The notes: a model not told the origin generated them from the sequence alone. A DNA stretch of 55,420 nt from Magnetospirillum moscoviense (GCF_001650635.1 NZ_LWQU01000119.1:1-55420); one strand, 5' to 3'. Shown: positions 1 to 8,684, counted from the stretch's first letter. Translations and numbers: made by a program.

Positions 1-69
1 AGGGGGGCATGATGGATGAGTCATTCCATCTTGAATCACGCTCACGCCCGCCTGTCCAGGCTATGTTAA

Positions 70-750
70 CGCCTATGCCTCATCCCCCCAGCCCCCCCGC
101 CGCCCCTGGTCGCCGCCCCCAATATCGGCTATTGGGCGCGAACCTGGGAGGACGCCACACCGCCGGCCGGCGCCACCCTGGGCATCGCCTTCAGCGGCTG
201 GCCCGATCCCACCCGGGCGCTGGCCGATAGCGCCGCCGTGGTCGATGATCTGGTGGGAACGAAGTATCTCAGCCTGGGCGGCGGCAAAGACACCGGCCAC
301 ATCACCGCAGCCTCGCTGCAAGCGACCAATGCGGCCATCGCTGCCGGCAGCTTTTCCGGCTACCAGGGCCTCGCCTATGACATCGAGGAAGGTGACGGCG
401 GCCTGGCGGCCCTGTTCGCGCAATCCTTCGCCGCCGCCAAGGCTGCCGGCCTGAAGGTGCTGGTCACCGTCAGCCATTCGGCGCCCTATGGCATTCCCGA
501 TGCCGCCCAATTGATGGCCGGCTTCTTCCAGGACGGCAATATCGACTTCCTGTCGCCGCAGCTTTACACCAACGGCACCGAAGCCACCAACGATTGGGAG
601 ACCACTGCCGGCGTGACCTGGCAAAGCTATGCCACGGCCAAGGCGGCGGTGATCCCCAGCATCGTCACCGCCTCGCTTTATACCGACGCGCAGACGGCCT
701 TGGCCCAGGCCGGAGTTACCACCCAGGGCTACGTCGTCTGGAACTGCTGA
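70..750 (+). CDS. GH18/chitinase-like domain protein, 5' end out of frame
   Basis: The frame ending at 750 is open back to a TAA at 67-69 and reads as a glycoside hydrolase 18-like barrel: it opens with NIGYWARTW at 121, has a strand ending YLSLGGG, and a YDIEEGDG segment near 373-395 at the place of the GH18 catalytic DxxDxDxE strand, keeping the final D-x-E. No ATG, GTG or TTG lies in this frame before GTG 238, and starting there would remove the first barrel strand. A start with a good ribosome site (AGGGGGG at 1-7, ATG 12) exists in another frame; losing one C from the C7 tract at 92-98 would join it to this frame. So it is a frameshifted gene, a slippage-controlled gene, or a read error. 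Catalytic activity is uncertain because only part of the motif is present. Confidence 0.6.
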   Translation, partial: RLCLIPPAPPPPLVAAPNIGYWARTWEDATPPAGATLGIAFSGWPDPTRALADSAAVVDDLVGTKYLSLGGGKDTGHITAASLQATNAAIAAGSFSGYQGLAYDIEEGDGGLAALFAQSFAAAKAAGLKVLVTVSHSAPYGIPDAAQLMAGFFQDGNIDFLSPQLYTNGTEATNDWETTAGVTWQSYATAKAAVIPSIVTASLYTDAQTALAQAGVTTQGYVVWNC

Positions 751-830
751 AACTCGCCTTGCACGTCCCAGTTTCCCCGCCTCGTTTCATGCGCTAGACT
801 CGAGGTCGGGGAAGAAAGGGAGCCGCCGGC

Positions 831-3443
831 ATGGCCAGCATCGTCACCATCGAGATCGAACCGGGAATCATCTGGCTGGCGGTCCCCGATGCCGATCTGC
901 GCATCCTGTGCGGATGCCCGGCCGATTCGGTCAAGCACCTGATGCGGCGCGGCCTGATCCGGCCGATCAATGTCGGCGGCGTGATGTGCGAGACCGGCCC
1001 CAACGCCATCTTGCTGTCGGACGTCATGGTCCAGAACGGCGAGGTGTGCAACCTGGCCGAATTCCCCGTCCTGCAGATGTTCTATCGCCAGGGCCTGCTG
1101 CTGCCCGGCCACCCCAACAATTCGGGGGCCAAGCCGATCCTGATCGGCCGGCGCGAGCAGGTCGAAGCGCAGATGCAATACATCTATCGCGGCAATTACG
1201 GCCTGATTTCCGACCTGGAGCTGATGGAGGCCGGCGTGCCCGCCGACCAGGCCCGCGAGATGATGCGCCTGAAGCTGAAGTTCGCCTTCGGCCGCATCCA
1301 GCATCCGCGCGAATTGCTGAACGGCCTGATCCTCGGCGACCGCCCGATGGAGATCAAGAATGGCGTCACCATCCGCCGCGTCACCTTAAACGTCTTCGAG
1401 GTGAGCTATGGCGATGAGACCGCCACGATCGATCTGAACCTTGCTCCGCACCGCAGCCACGATTGCCCCTATCCGCTGGGCAGCTTCCAGTTCCGCCGCG
1501 ACTATTTCGCCGTGGTCCATCTGGGTGAGGGCGATGGCTGGGACATCCGCCGCCCCAGCATGGGATCGGTGGTGGTGTTCCAGGGCCGGGTCTACCTGGT
1601 CGATGCCGGGCCGAACCTGGATCACAGCCTGACCGCCCTGGGCATCGGCATCAACGAGATCGAGGGTATCTTCCACACCCACGGCCATGACGACCATTTC
1701 GCCGGCCTGACCTCGCTGATGCAGGCCGATCACCGCATCAAGTATTTCGCCGTGCCGATGGTGCGCCATTCGGTGGCGAAGAAGCTGTCGGCGCTGCTGT
1801 CCATCGAGGAAAGCGAGTTCCACGAATATTTCGATGTCCACGATCTGGTGCTGGGGCAGTGGAACGACATCGACGGCATGGATGTCAAGCCGCTGTTCTC
1901 GCCGCATCCGGTCGAGAACACCATCTTCCAGTTTCGCGCCATGGGGGCCGGCGGCCTGAGGACCTATGCCCATTACGCCGACCTGGTCAGCCTGTCGGTG
2001 CTGAAGGGCTTCGTCACCGACGACGAAACCAAGCCCGGCCTGTCGCAGGCGGCCTTCGACCAGGTGGTCGCCAATTACCACGAACCGGCCGACATCAAGA
2101 AGGTCGATATCGGCGGCGGCCTGATCCACGGCGTCGCCACCGACTTCATCGCCGACACGTCGGGCAAGATCTTGCTGGCCCACACCGCCCAGGCCCTGAC
2201 GCCGGAACAAAAGCGCATCGGCTCGGGCGCCAGTTTCGGCACCGTCGATGTGCTGATCTCGGCGCACCGCGACTTCCTGGGCCGCACCGCCTTCAAGCTG
2301 CTGACCGCCTATTTCCCGCAGGTCAACCCCGACCACATCGAGGCCATCCTGAACGGCCCGATGCGCATGTTCAATCCCGAGACCATCATCTACAAGAGCG
2401 CCCAGCCGCAGGATTGCATCTATCTGCTGCTGACCGGCCAGGTCGAGATGCTGGACGAGGACGGCGAGGCCCGCGCCGCCCTGTCGGCCGGCGCCCTTCT
2501 GGGCGAGATGACCGGCCTGCACGGCCTGCCGGCGGCCGAAACCTGCCGCGCCGTCAGCTTCGTCCAGGTCCTGGAAATCCCCTGCGACGTCTACACCACC
2601 TTCGTCCTGCGCCACCAATTGTTCAGCGGCATTTCCACCCTGATGGAGGGCCGCGAGTTCCTGTCGCGCACCTGGCTGCTGGGCGGCGTGGTCTCGACCG
2701 GCACCTTGAACGCCCTGACCAAATCGATGCGGCGCCGGGTCTACGAGGCCGGCAGCTTCATCGACCACAACGAGCGCGCGGTCGGCCTGATCCGCTCGGG
2801 CCGGGTCAGCCGCGTGCTGGGCGGCGAGGTGATCGAGACCCTGGGCGAGGGCGAGTTCTTCGGCGAGGAGGCCGCCGTGTTCGACGCCCCCGGCATCGCC
2901 CGCCTGCGCACCGAGGAACCGACCGAGATCCATTCGATCCCCGCCAACCTGTTGGGCGCCATCCCCAACGTCCGCTGGAAATTGTTCGAGACCTTCGAAC
3001 GGCGCAACCGCCAGGAATCGTCGGTGTCGCAGGCCGGCCGCACCGTGCTGGCCTGGAACGACGAATACAGCATCAACATCCAGCAAATCGACGCCCAGCA
3101 CCGCCGGCTGTTCGCCACCGCCAACCACCTGTTGGACGCGGTCGAAAGCGAACGCAGCCGGGAAGAGGTCGCCGCCGCGCTGGACTTCCTGATCACCTAC
3201 ACCAAGTATCACTTCGCCGAGGAAGAAGCCCTGATGCAGCGCTACGGCTATGGCGACACGCCGGAACACAAGCAGCGCCACGTCAAGCTGACGAAACAAG
3301 TCCTGGAACTGGAGGAGCGGATCGCGCGCGAGCCGGTCCAGGCCGTCGAAGTCCTGGAGTTCCTGCACGATTGGATCGTGACCCACATCCTGATCGAGGA
3401 TCGTAAATATGCGGCGGCGTTGAACGCCGCTGGCGTCTATTGA
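831..3443 (+). CDS. Metallo-beta-lactamase/cNMP-binding/haemerythrin fusion protein
   Basis: An 870-residue cytoplasmic multidomain protein. Residues 1-200 are unrecognised. A metallo-beta-lactamase fold follows, with metal motif HTHGHDDH at 282-289 (H284-x-H286-x-D288-H289). Two cyclic-nucleotide-binding-like domains come next, at about 505-610 and 635-730, each with a GEM or GEE turn. From about 740 to the end is a bacteriohaemerythrin domain: W-N-D-E-Y start, H-x-x-x-F (QHRRLF), YHFAEEE and a late HDW...H, the residues that hold the di-iron O2 site. The family knowledge suggests an O2- or redox-gated MBL enzyme or sensor; the substrate cannot be read. The start ATG 831 follows GGGAG. It stands alone, with no operon partner overlapping it. 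Confidence 0.88.
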   Translation: MASIVTIEIEPGIIWLAVPDADLRILCGCPADSVKHLMRRGLIRPINVGGVMCETGPNAILLSDVMVQNGEVCNLAEFPVLQMFYRQGLLLPGHPNNSGAKPILIGRREQVEAQMQYIYRGNYGLISDLELMEAGVPADQAREMMRLKLKFAFGRIQHPRELLNGLILGDRPMEIKNGVTIRRVTLNVFEVSYGDETATIDLNLAPHRSHDCPYPLGSFQFRRDYFAVVHLGEGDGWDIRRPSMGSVVVFQGRVYLVDAGPNLDHSLTALGIGINEIEGIFHTHGHDDHFAGLTSLMQADHRIKYFAVPMVRHSVAKKLSALLSIEESEFHEYFDVHDLVLGQWNDIDGMDVKPLFSPHPVENTIFQFRAMGAGGLRTYAHYADLVSLSVLKGFVTDDETKPGLSQAAFDQVVANYHEPADIKKVDIGGGLIHGVATDFIADTSGKILLAHTAQALTPEQKRIGSGASFGTVDVLISAHRDFLGRTAFKLLTAYFPQVNPDHIEAILNGPMRMFNPETIIYKSAQPQDCIYLLLTGQVEMLDEDGEARAALSAGALLGEMTGLHGLPAAETCRAVSFVQVLEIPCDVYTTFVLRHQLFSGISTLMEGREFLSRTWLLGGVVSTGTLNALTKSMRRRVYEAGSFIDHNERAVGLIRSGRVSRVLGGEVIETLGEGEFFGEEAAVFDAPGIARLRTEEPTEIHSIPANLLGAIPNVRWKLFETFERRNRQESSVSQAGRTVLAWNDEYSINIQQIDAQHRRLFATANHLLDAVESERSREEVAAALDFLITYTKYHFAEEEALMQRYGYGDTPEHKQRHVKLTKQVLELEERIAREPVQAVEVLEFLHDWIVTHILIEDRKYAAALNAAGVY

Positions 3444-3460
3444 GGTTCATTCATTGAATT

Positions 3461-3512
3461 GTGTGGTGTTTCCGAAATCCGCATGATGACGTGAGCTTTG
3501 GAATCACCACAC
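3461..3512. repeat. 8-bp inverted repeat between two genes
   Basis: GTGTGGTG at 3461-3468 is matched by CACCACAC at 3505-3512, with 36 bases between. It lies after the fusion gene and just before GTG 3528. It could be a weak terminator or a protein site; no T-run follows. Confidence 0.3.
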
Positions 3513-3527
3513 CAGGCGGGGGCGGAC

Positions 3528-4082
3528 GTGAGCGGTATTGACGTCTATGTGCTGAACGCCAACACGGCGTTCTCGATCGAAGTGTTCAAGATCATCGGCC
3601 CGCATGTGCCGCGTGGGAAATGGCCGATCAACGCGCTTCACGTCCCGTTCACGCCGTCGGCTGACGGGCTTTACCTGATCGGCAAGTTCAAGGACCTGCC
3701 AGCCCCCTATGCCGGCTATGCCGCCCAACTGGTGGCCCAGGCCGGCACCAAGCTGGTGCTGAAATCGCCGGCCGCCTGGCGAGCGGCCCGGATGGTCAAG
3801 GCCAAGCGCTGGCGCGACGCCTGCATGTTCGCCGCCGTGCCGGCGCTGTTCGCCATCCCGTTGTTCGGCGCGCTGTCCAAGGCGGCGTTGCTGCCGGCCG
3901 GCGCGCTGTTCGTCGCCAATCTGGTGGCGCTGATCCTGACCCAGTTGGCCCTGACCAAGGCCCGCACCGATCTGGTCAACACCCGCTTCGTCGCCGACAT
4001 CCCGGTCCCGGGCCTGCGCCTGGGCGGCGTGATCAACAAGGAAGAGCCGGCGCCCACGCTGAACATGAACGACGAGGTGTAA
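3528..4082 (+). CDS. Small membrane protein of unknown function
   Basis: I do not recognise the family. The product is 184 residues from GTG 3528, which follows a purine-rich GGGGGCGGA; a TTG at 3498 would add ten residues but has no better ribosome site. The first 85 residues look soluble with mixed strand and helix. A basic stretch around residues 85-100 (RMVKAKRWRD) is followed by two hydrophobic segments, about 103-122 and 125-145, so the protein is probably anchored with the N-terminal domain in the cytoplasm. It is downstream of the haemerythrin fusion in the same direction, but an 84-base gap makes a shared transcript only possible. Confidence 0.6.
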   Translation: MSGIDVYVLNANTAFSIEVFKIIGPHVPRGKWPINALHVPFTPSADGLYLIGKFKDLPAPYAGYAAQLVAQAGTKLVLKSPAAWRAARMVKAKRWRDACMFAAVPALFAIPLFGALSKAALLPAGALFVANLVALILTQLALTKARTDLVNTRFVADIPVPGLRLGGVINKEEPAPTLNMNDEV

Positions 4083-4121
4083 GCCCCGTCTTTCGCCGCC
4101 CAAACCCGCCATGCGAAGGCA

Positions 4122-4358
4122 TCACGGCCGCTCGCCCAGCCGGGCCTTGGCCGCTTCCCATTCCTTGTGCATGACCTTGGCGCCGCGGCTGTTGTGATCG
4201 CGCATATGCTCGCGGTAACGACGGTCGTAATAGCCGTTGACCCCGACCATGCGGGCGGCGCGGTCCCAGGCGATGCGCAGGCATTCAAGCTTGAGCCGGC
4301 AGGGTTCGCCGCAATGGTCGTGTCCTTCGGTCGGCGCACCGCAGATTTTACAGGTCAT
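4122..4358 (-). CDS. Small zinc-ribbon-like protein
   Basis: A 78-residue protein beginning MTCKICGAPT. Cysteines at 3, 6, 16 and 20, with histidines at 13 and 15, make a compact zinc-binding knuckle; the rest is basic and probably helical (WDRAARMVG, RRYREHMRDH). The start ATG 4358 is preceded by GGAG about eight bases upstream. It is divergent from rubrerythrin, sharing the 111-base gap 4359-4469. Small Cys4 proteins of this kind are often hypothetical; a nucleic-acid or protein-contact role is inference only. A much longer frame covering it runs antisense to rubrerythrin and is not credible. Confidence 0.65.
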   Translation of the reverse strand: MTCKICGAPTEGHDHCGEPCRLKLECLRIAWDRAARMVGVNGYYDRRYREHMRDHNSRGAKVMHKEWEAAKARLGERP

Positions 4359-4469
4359 GGCTCTCGTCTCCGCATCGGGTCGGACAGCATAGCGCGTCGG
4401 CGATCCATGTTCACCAAGCGGGACGCCTGGGGTAGGATCGCCCGGCAATCCACCGACCAAGGCAATCCC

Positions 4470-4970
4470 ATGACCACCAATGACAACCTGGCCCAGGCCT
4501 TCGCTGGCGAAAGCCAAGCCAACCGCAAGTATCTGGCCTTCGCCGAGGCCGCGGCCAAGGACGGCCTGCCCGAAATCGCCAAGCTGTTCCGCGCGGTAGC
4601 GGCGGCCGAGACCATCCACGCCCACGCCCATCTGCGCGCCATGGGCGGCATCAAGGCCACCGCCGAGAACCTGCGCGAGGCCATTTCCGGCGAAAAGCAC
4701 GAGTTCGAGGAGATGTATCCGGGCTTCATCGCCACCGCCGAGGCCGAAGGCGCGCGCGCCGCCATGGTGTCCATGCGCAACGCCATGGAGGTCGAGATGA
4801 TCCATCACGGTCTGTTCGAGGCGGCGCTGGCGGCGGTGGAAGCCGGCCGCGACCTGCCCGAGGCGGCCATCCATGTCTGCGGCATCTGCGGCCACACCGA
4901 GATCGGCGACGCCCCCGAAAAGTGCCCGGTCTGTGGCGCCAAGGCCGGCAAGTACGCCGAAATCGCCTGA
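4470..4970 (+). CDS. Rubrerythrin
   Basis: A cytoplasmic peroxide-reducing protein that passes electrons from a rubredoxin-like Fe(Cys)4 centre to a di-iron ferritin-like centre. The 166-residue product has the ferritin-like four-helix domain at about 1-130, with the carboxylate/histidine helix motifs (AGESQANRKY, AAAETIHAHAH, E-x-x-H pattern), then a short C-terminal rubredoxin-like ribbon with cysteines 137, 140, 152 and 155. Length and order match the classical family. ATG 4470 is chosen because the family begins close to this residue; the AAGG upstream is only a weak ribosome site. Such proteins are typical of microaerobic or anaerobic bacteria. Confidence 0.93.
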   Translation: MTTNDNLAQAFAGESQANRKYLAFAEAAAKDGLPEIAKLFRAVAAAETIHAHAHLRAMGGIKATAENLREAISGEKHEFEEMYPGFIATAEAEGARAAMVSMRNAMEVEMIHHGLFEAALAAVEAGRDLPEAAIHVCGICGHTEIGDAPEKCPVCGAKAGKYAEIA

Positions 4971-4981
4971 CCCGATCACGG

Positions 4982-5053
4982 CCAGCGGGGCATGGGCATG
5001 CCGGGGGGGGGGCACGCCGGGGGGACACCCCCGACAATTCCCGGCCCCGCTGG
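4982..5053. repeat. Inverted repeat and G10 tract after rubrerythrin
   Basis: CCAGCGGGGC at 4982-4991 is perfectly matched by GCCCCGCTGG at 5044-5053. Between them is a run of ten G at 5003-5012 and a second GGGGGG/CCCCC pairing. It probably folds as a terminator for rubrerythrin, although no T-run follows. The rest of 4971-5122 holds only the ribosome site of the next gene. Confidence 0.4.
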
Positions 5054-5122
5054 TTAAATCCCGTTCACTTACGCGGCCGATTCGCATAACATTCCCGATT
5101 ATTCATATTCGGGGAGGTTGGC

Positions 5123-6880
5123 CTGACCGAGGTCAATGCGGAGCGGCTACGCCGTTCCATCGCGCTCTATTCGGCCGTGGTGATGACCGCCATCTGCCTG
5201 GTGGTCGCCGGTGCCAGCGTCGGACCTCTGGCCCTGACGCTTCGGGCTGGCAGCTACGCCTCGCTCAGCCACGTCGTCGAGCTGAAGGTGATGGCGGCCG
5301 AGGAATTCCTGTCGCGCGGGCGCATGCTGGCGCAGCAGGTCACCAGCCGCACCGTCATCCGCGACAAACTGGTCGACTTTCACGAGGGCCGCATGACCCG
5401 CGAGGCCCTGGCGGACTTCACCCGGGACAAGCTGCAAGATTCGCTGGGTCTGTCGACCGAGTTGCAAGGGATCGCCCGGCTGGACGCCCAAAACCAGTTG
5501 GTGGTAGCGGTCGGCAAGGCTTTCACCTGGCCGCGCGGCGCGGTTCCCGCCGCCGATAGCCGCGGGCCGACCTTGTCGCCTCCGGAGATGATCGACGGCG
5601 TGCCGCATCTGGTGGTGGGCGCCCCCTTGTTCAGCCGGGCCGGCGAGCGCATCGGCTCGGACCTGCTGCTGATCAACGCCCAGCGCCTGCTGAACATCCT
5701 GCGCGACGGCCAAAGCCTGGGCGATACCGGGGACATCGCCATCCTCGGCAGGCAGCAGCCGCCCCGCGTGCTGATCCCCTTCGGACAAAGCCCGATCCAG
5801 CCGGGCATGAGCCTGCCCGAGGACGATCCGGTCTCGCGCGCCGCCGCCACCGCCGTCACCGGCGCCTCGCCCGCCGTCGATTCCACCGGCGACCCGATCC
5901 TGGTGTCGGCCGCGCTCCCCAGCGCCGAGTGGGTGATGGTGATGCGCACCAGCGCCGCCCAGGCCACCGCCTCGGTCGATCGGCTGGTGCTGGTGGTGAC
6001 GCTGTCGGCCCTGTTGCTGGCGCTGTTCGGAGTGGTCGGCCTGATGCTGGTGCTGCGGCCGCTGACCGGCAGCATGATCGTGCACACCAACGACATGCGC
6101 CAGCAGATCGAGGTGCTGGAGCGAACCAAGGCCGAATTGCAGGAGCGGACCCACCAACTGGCGCAATCCAACACCGACCTGGAACAGTTCGCCTATGTCG
6201 CCTCGCACGATCTGCAGACACCGTTGCGCAACATCGTCGGCTACACCCAGTTGCTGGAGCGGCGCTACAAGGGACAGATTGACAAGGACGCCGACGACTT
6301 CATCACCTTCATCGTCGATAATTCCAAGCAGATGTCGCGGCTGATCAACGATTTGCTGGAATATTCGCGCGTCACCAGCCAGGCCAAGCCGCTTCTGCCG
6401 GTGTCGGCCCGCGCTGCGGTGGACATGGCGCTCAGGCATCTTCGCACCGACATCGAAAAGACCGGCGCGACCATCCATGTCGGCGAATTGCCGCGGGTGA
6501 TCGCCGACCAGACCCGGCTGGTCAGCCTGTTCCAGAACCTGCTCGGCAACGCCATCAAGTATCGCAGCGCCGACCGCCCGGTGAAGATCGACGTGACCGC
6601 CGCGCCCATCAGCCCAACCCACTGGTGCTTCTCGGTCGCCGACAACGGCATCGGCATCCCGCCCCAGTACCATGACAAGATCTTCGAGATCTTCCAGCGT
6701 CTCGACCCGACCGCCAAGGCCGAAGGCACCGGCATCGGCCTGACCTTGTGCCGGCGCATCGTCACCCGCTTCGGCGGCAGCATCTGGGTCGATTCCCAAC
6801 CCGGCGAGGGCTCGACCTTTCATTTCACCCTGCGCGATGCGGGATCGATCAGCGGGGATCGCCCACCTTCAGCAGAGTGA
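5123..6880 (+). CDS. Membrane sensor histidine kinase (orphan, paralogue 1)
   Basis: A two-component kinase of 585 residues. An N-terminal membrane segment (about 17-38), a periplasmic cache-like sensor, and a second membrane segment (about 288-310) lead to a short coiled coil, a HisKA helix pair with phospho-acceptor H362 in ASHDLQTPLRN, and a HATPase_c domain with N box, DNGIGIP and GTGIGL motifs. The start is unusual: the frame has no ATG, GTG or TTG after the stop at 5087-5089 until GTG 5177, which would cut off the basic residues before the first membrane helix, whereas CTG 5123 sits five bases after a strong GGGGAGG. No response regulator is adjacent. Its end overlaps the convergent kinase gene by 32 bases. 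Confidence 0.88.
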   Translation: MTEVNAERLRRSIALYSAVVMTAICLVVAGASVGPLALTLRAGSYASLSHVVELKVMAAEEFLSRGRMLAQQVTSRTVIRDKLVDFHEGRMTREALADFTRDKLQDSLGLSTELQGIARLDAQNQLVVAVGKAFTWPRGAVPAADSRGPTLSPPEMIDGVPHLVVGAPLFSRAGERIGSDLLLINAQRLLNILRDGQSLGDTGDIAILGRQQPPRVLIPFGQSPIQPGMSLPEDDPVSRAAATAVTGASPAVDSTGDPILVSAALPSAEWVMVMRTSAAQATASVDRLVLVVTLSALLLALFGVVGLMLVLRPLTGSMIVHTNDMRQQIEVLERTKAELQERTHQLAQSNTDLEQFAYVASHDLQTPLRNIVGYTQLLERRYKGQIDKDADDFITFIVDNSKQMSRLINDLLEYSRVTSQAKPLLPVSARAAVDMALRHLRTDIEKTGATIHVGELPRVIADQTRLVSLFQNLLGNAIKYRSADRPVKIDVTAAPISPTHWCFSVADNGIGIPPQYHDKIFEIFQRLDPTAKAEGTGIGLTLCRRIVTRFGGSIWVDSQPGEGSTFHFTLRDAGSISGDRPPSAE

Positions 6881-8630
6881 ACCAGAAGGTGCTGCCCTGG
6901 CCGGGAATCGAGTCCACGCCGATCGTGCCGCCGAACCGGGTCACCAGGCGCTGGCACAGGGCCAGGCCGATGCCGGTGCCATCGACGTCGCCGGACGGCG
7001 ACAGACGCTGGAACAGCTCGAAGATCTTGCCGAAATACTGGCTTTCGATCCCGATCCCGTTATCGGCGACCATGAATATCCAGTGAGAGGCCGAATGGTC
7101 GCCGACCGAAATACGCACCACCGGCGGGCGGCCAGCCGCGCGATACTTGATGGCGTTGCCGATCAGGTTCTGGAACAGGCTGACCAATTGTGGCTCGTCG
7201 GCCAGGACCTCGGGCAACGGCGCCAGCTCGACCTGGCCGCCGGCCTCGGCGATGACCAGTTGCAGGTCGGCCAGCGCCAGGGCGGCCGCCTGATGCGCCG
7301 ATACCGGCACCAGCGGGCGGCCCTGGCTGGTGATGCGCGAATAGGACAGCAGGTCGTTGATCAGCCGCGACATATGCTTGGCGCCATCGACGATGAAATC
7401 GATGAACTGGTCGGCGTCCTGGTCCAGCCGGCCCTTGTAGCGCCGCTCCAGCAACTGGCTGTAGCTGGCGATATTGCGCAGCGGCGTCTGCAGATCGTGC
7501 GAGGCGACATAGGCGAAGCGTTCCAGTTCGGCGTTGGATTGGCGCAAGGCTTCTTCGCGCTCGCTCATGCGCCGACGCTGGTCCTCGCGAACCTCGATCA
7601 TCGCGTTGAATTCGCGGGCGACCTCGACCAGTTCGCGCGGCCCCGCAAGGGTGGCCCGCAGCGCCACGTCGCCGTGCTTGATGCCGGCGGCGACCTGGGC
7701 CAGCTTGCGCATCGGCGAACTGATCCGATGCCCGATCCTGGCCGCCAGCGCCAGCACCAGCACCAACACCACGATGCCGATTCCTGCGTTGATCAGGCCA
7801 CTGCGGATGGCGCCTTGGTACAGGGTGTGCTTGGGCATGCCGACGAAGACGTGCCAATCGGCCTCGGTCAAACTCTCGACGAAATAGACCCGCTCGATTC
7901 CATCGACGCCGGTCTCGGTGAATTCACGCTCGCCGGCCATCATGCGCCGCGAGGCCGACATATGGGCCAGGTTCTTGCCGACCCAATTCTCGGGATCGAT
8001 GTTTCGCCAGATCAAAGTGCTCTGGTCATCGAGGATGCCGACGGTGACGTATTCCCCCAGGTCGGCCTGGGAGACGCTGGGCCGATAGGCCGCCAGGTCG
8101 ATGGGAAAGCCCAGATAGCCGCTGATATCGCCCCGCTCGCCCCGTATCGGCGAGATCAGCACCGACACCCAGCGGCCGGTGATCGGCCCCAGGAAGGGCC
8201 GGCCGACGACGAAATCCTGGCTGGCCTGGGCCCGCTGGAACCATGCGGCCTTGGCGACATTGACCGGCTTGCCGCCCGGCTGTGCCACCGCCGAGCAGAC
8301 CGCGAGCCCGGTCGGATCGATCACCGTGGCATTGGCGAAGACCGGGAAGACGGCGTGGAAATCGTTCAGGAAATCGTCGCAATGCCCCAGGGCGGCGGTG
8401 CGGATCATCGGACGCAGCGCGATCCGCGCCAGGGCCTCGCGGTTGGTACGGATGATCCGATCGGTGTCGGACGCGGTGATCTTGGCCAGGTTGCGCGCCG
8501 TCGATTTCGCCAGGGCGACGCTGGTGGCCGCGCTGGAATAGATCGCGTAGGCCAGCAGCGCAAAAAGCGGGATGGTGGCTGCCGTCAACAATACGAGCAA
8601 TTCAGCTCTGATGCTGCGAGTCTCGACCAC
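6849..8630 (-). CDS. Membrane sensor histidine kinase with dCache and HAMP (paralogue 2)
   Basis: A 593-residue kinase. Membrane helix about 10-32, a periplasmic double-cache sensor to about 280, a second membrane helix near 285-305, a HAMP domain, coiled coil, HisKA with H378 in ASHDLQTPLRN, then HATPase_c with DNGIGIE and GTGIGL. The start lies in tandem GTG codons at 8633 and 8630; GGGAGGAA is immediately upstream, and 8630 has the better spacing. It is convergent with paralogue 1 (overlap 6849-6880) and divergent from paralogue 3. The kinase cores of all three are strikingly alike while the sensors differ, pointing to duplication and sensor replacement. Confidence 0.9.
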   Translation of the reverse strand: MVETRSIRAELLVLLTAATIPLFALLAYAIYSSAATSVALAKSTARNLAKITASDTDRIIRTNREALARIALRPMIRTAALGHCDDFLNDFHAVFPVFANATVIDPTGLAVCSAVAQPGGKPVNVAKAAWFQRAQASQDFVVGRPFLGPITGRWVSVLISPIRGERGDISGYLGFPIDLAAYRPSVSQADLGEYVTVGILDDQSTLIWRNIDPENWVGKNLAHMSASRRMMAGEREFTETGVDGIERVYFVESLTEADWHVFVGMPKHTLYQGAIRSGLINAGIGIVVLVLVLALAARIGHRISSPMRKLAQVAAGIKHGDVALRATLAGPRELVEVAREFNAMIEVREDQRRRMSEREEALRQSNAELERFAYVASHDLQTPLRNIASYSQLLERRYKGRLDQDADQFIDFIVDGAKHMSRLINDLLSYSRITSQGRPLVPVSAHQAAALALADLQLVIAEAGGQVELAPLPEVLADEPQLVSLFQNLIGNAIKYRAAGRPPVVRISVGDHSASHWIFMVADNGIGIESQYFGKIFELFQRLSPSGDVDGTGIGLALCQRLVTRFGGTIGVDSIPGQGSTFWFTLLKVGDPR

Positions 8631-8652
8631 CACTTCCTCCCAATGCCGGAAA

Positions 8653-8684
8653 AATATAAACCCTTCGGCTAGGCCTGCCTAGCC
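8653..8684 (-). promoter_or_regulatory. Palindrome at the promoter between two kinase genes
   Basis: GGCTAGGC (8667-8674) and GCCTAGCC (8677-8684) are perfect arms with a 2-base centre. On the minus strand a TATATT (8658-8653) follows eight bases later and fits a -10 box for the kinase starting at 8630; no -35 match is seen where the palindrome lies. This suggests a factor-dependent promoter. Basis: sequence for the repeat, inference for the role. Confidence 0.45.

Noticed and set aside
1386-3386. A 666-codon minus-strand frame over the MBL-haemerythrin gene
   Set aside because: Antisense to a gene with clear domain motifs, and of biased composition with no recognisable domain.
3441-3560. 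Start of the small membrane protein at TTG 3498
   Set aside because: No ribosome site; GTG 3528 has a purine-rich stretch at the right distance.
6837-8672. A 611-codon plus-strand frame over kinase paralogue 2
   Set aside because: The minus strand carries complete HisKA and HATPase motifs; the plus frame reads as His/Gln/Asp-rich shadow.
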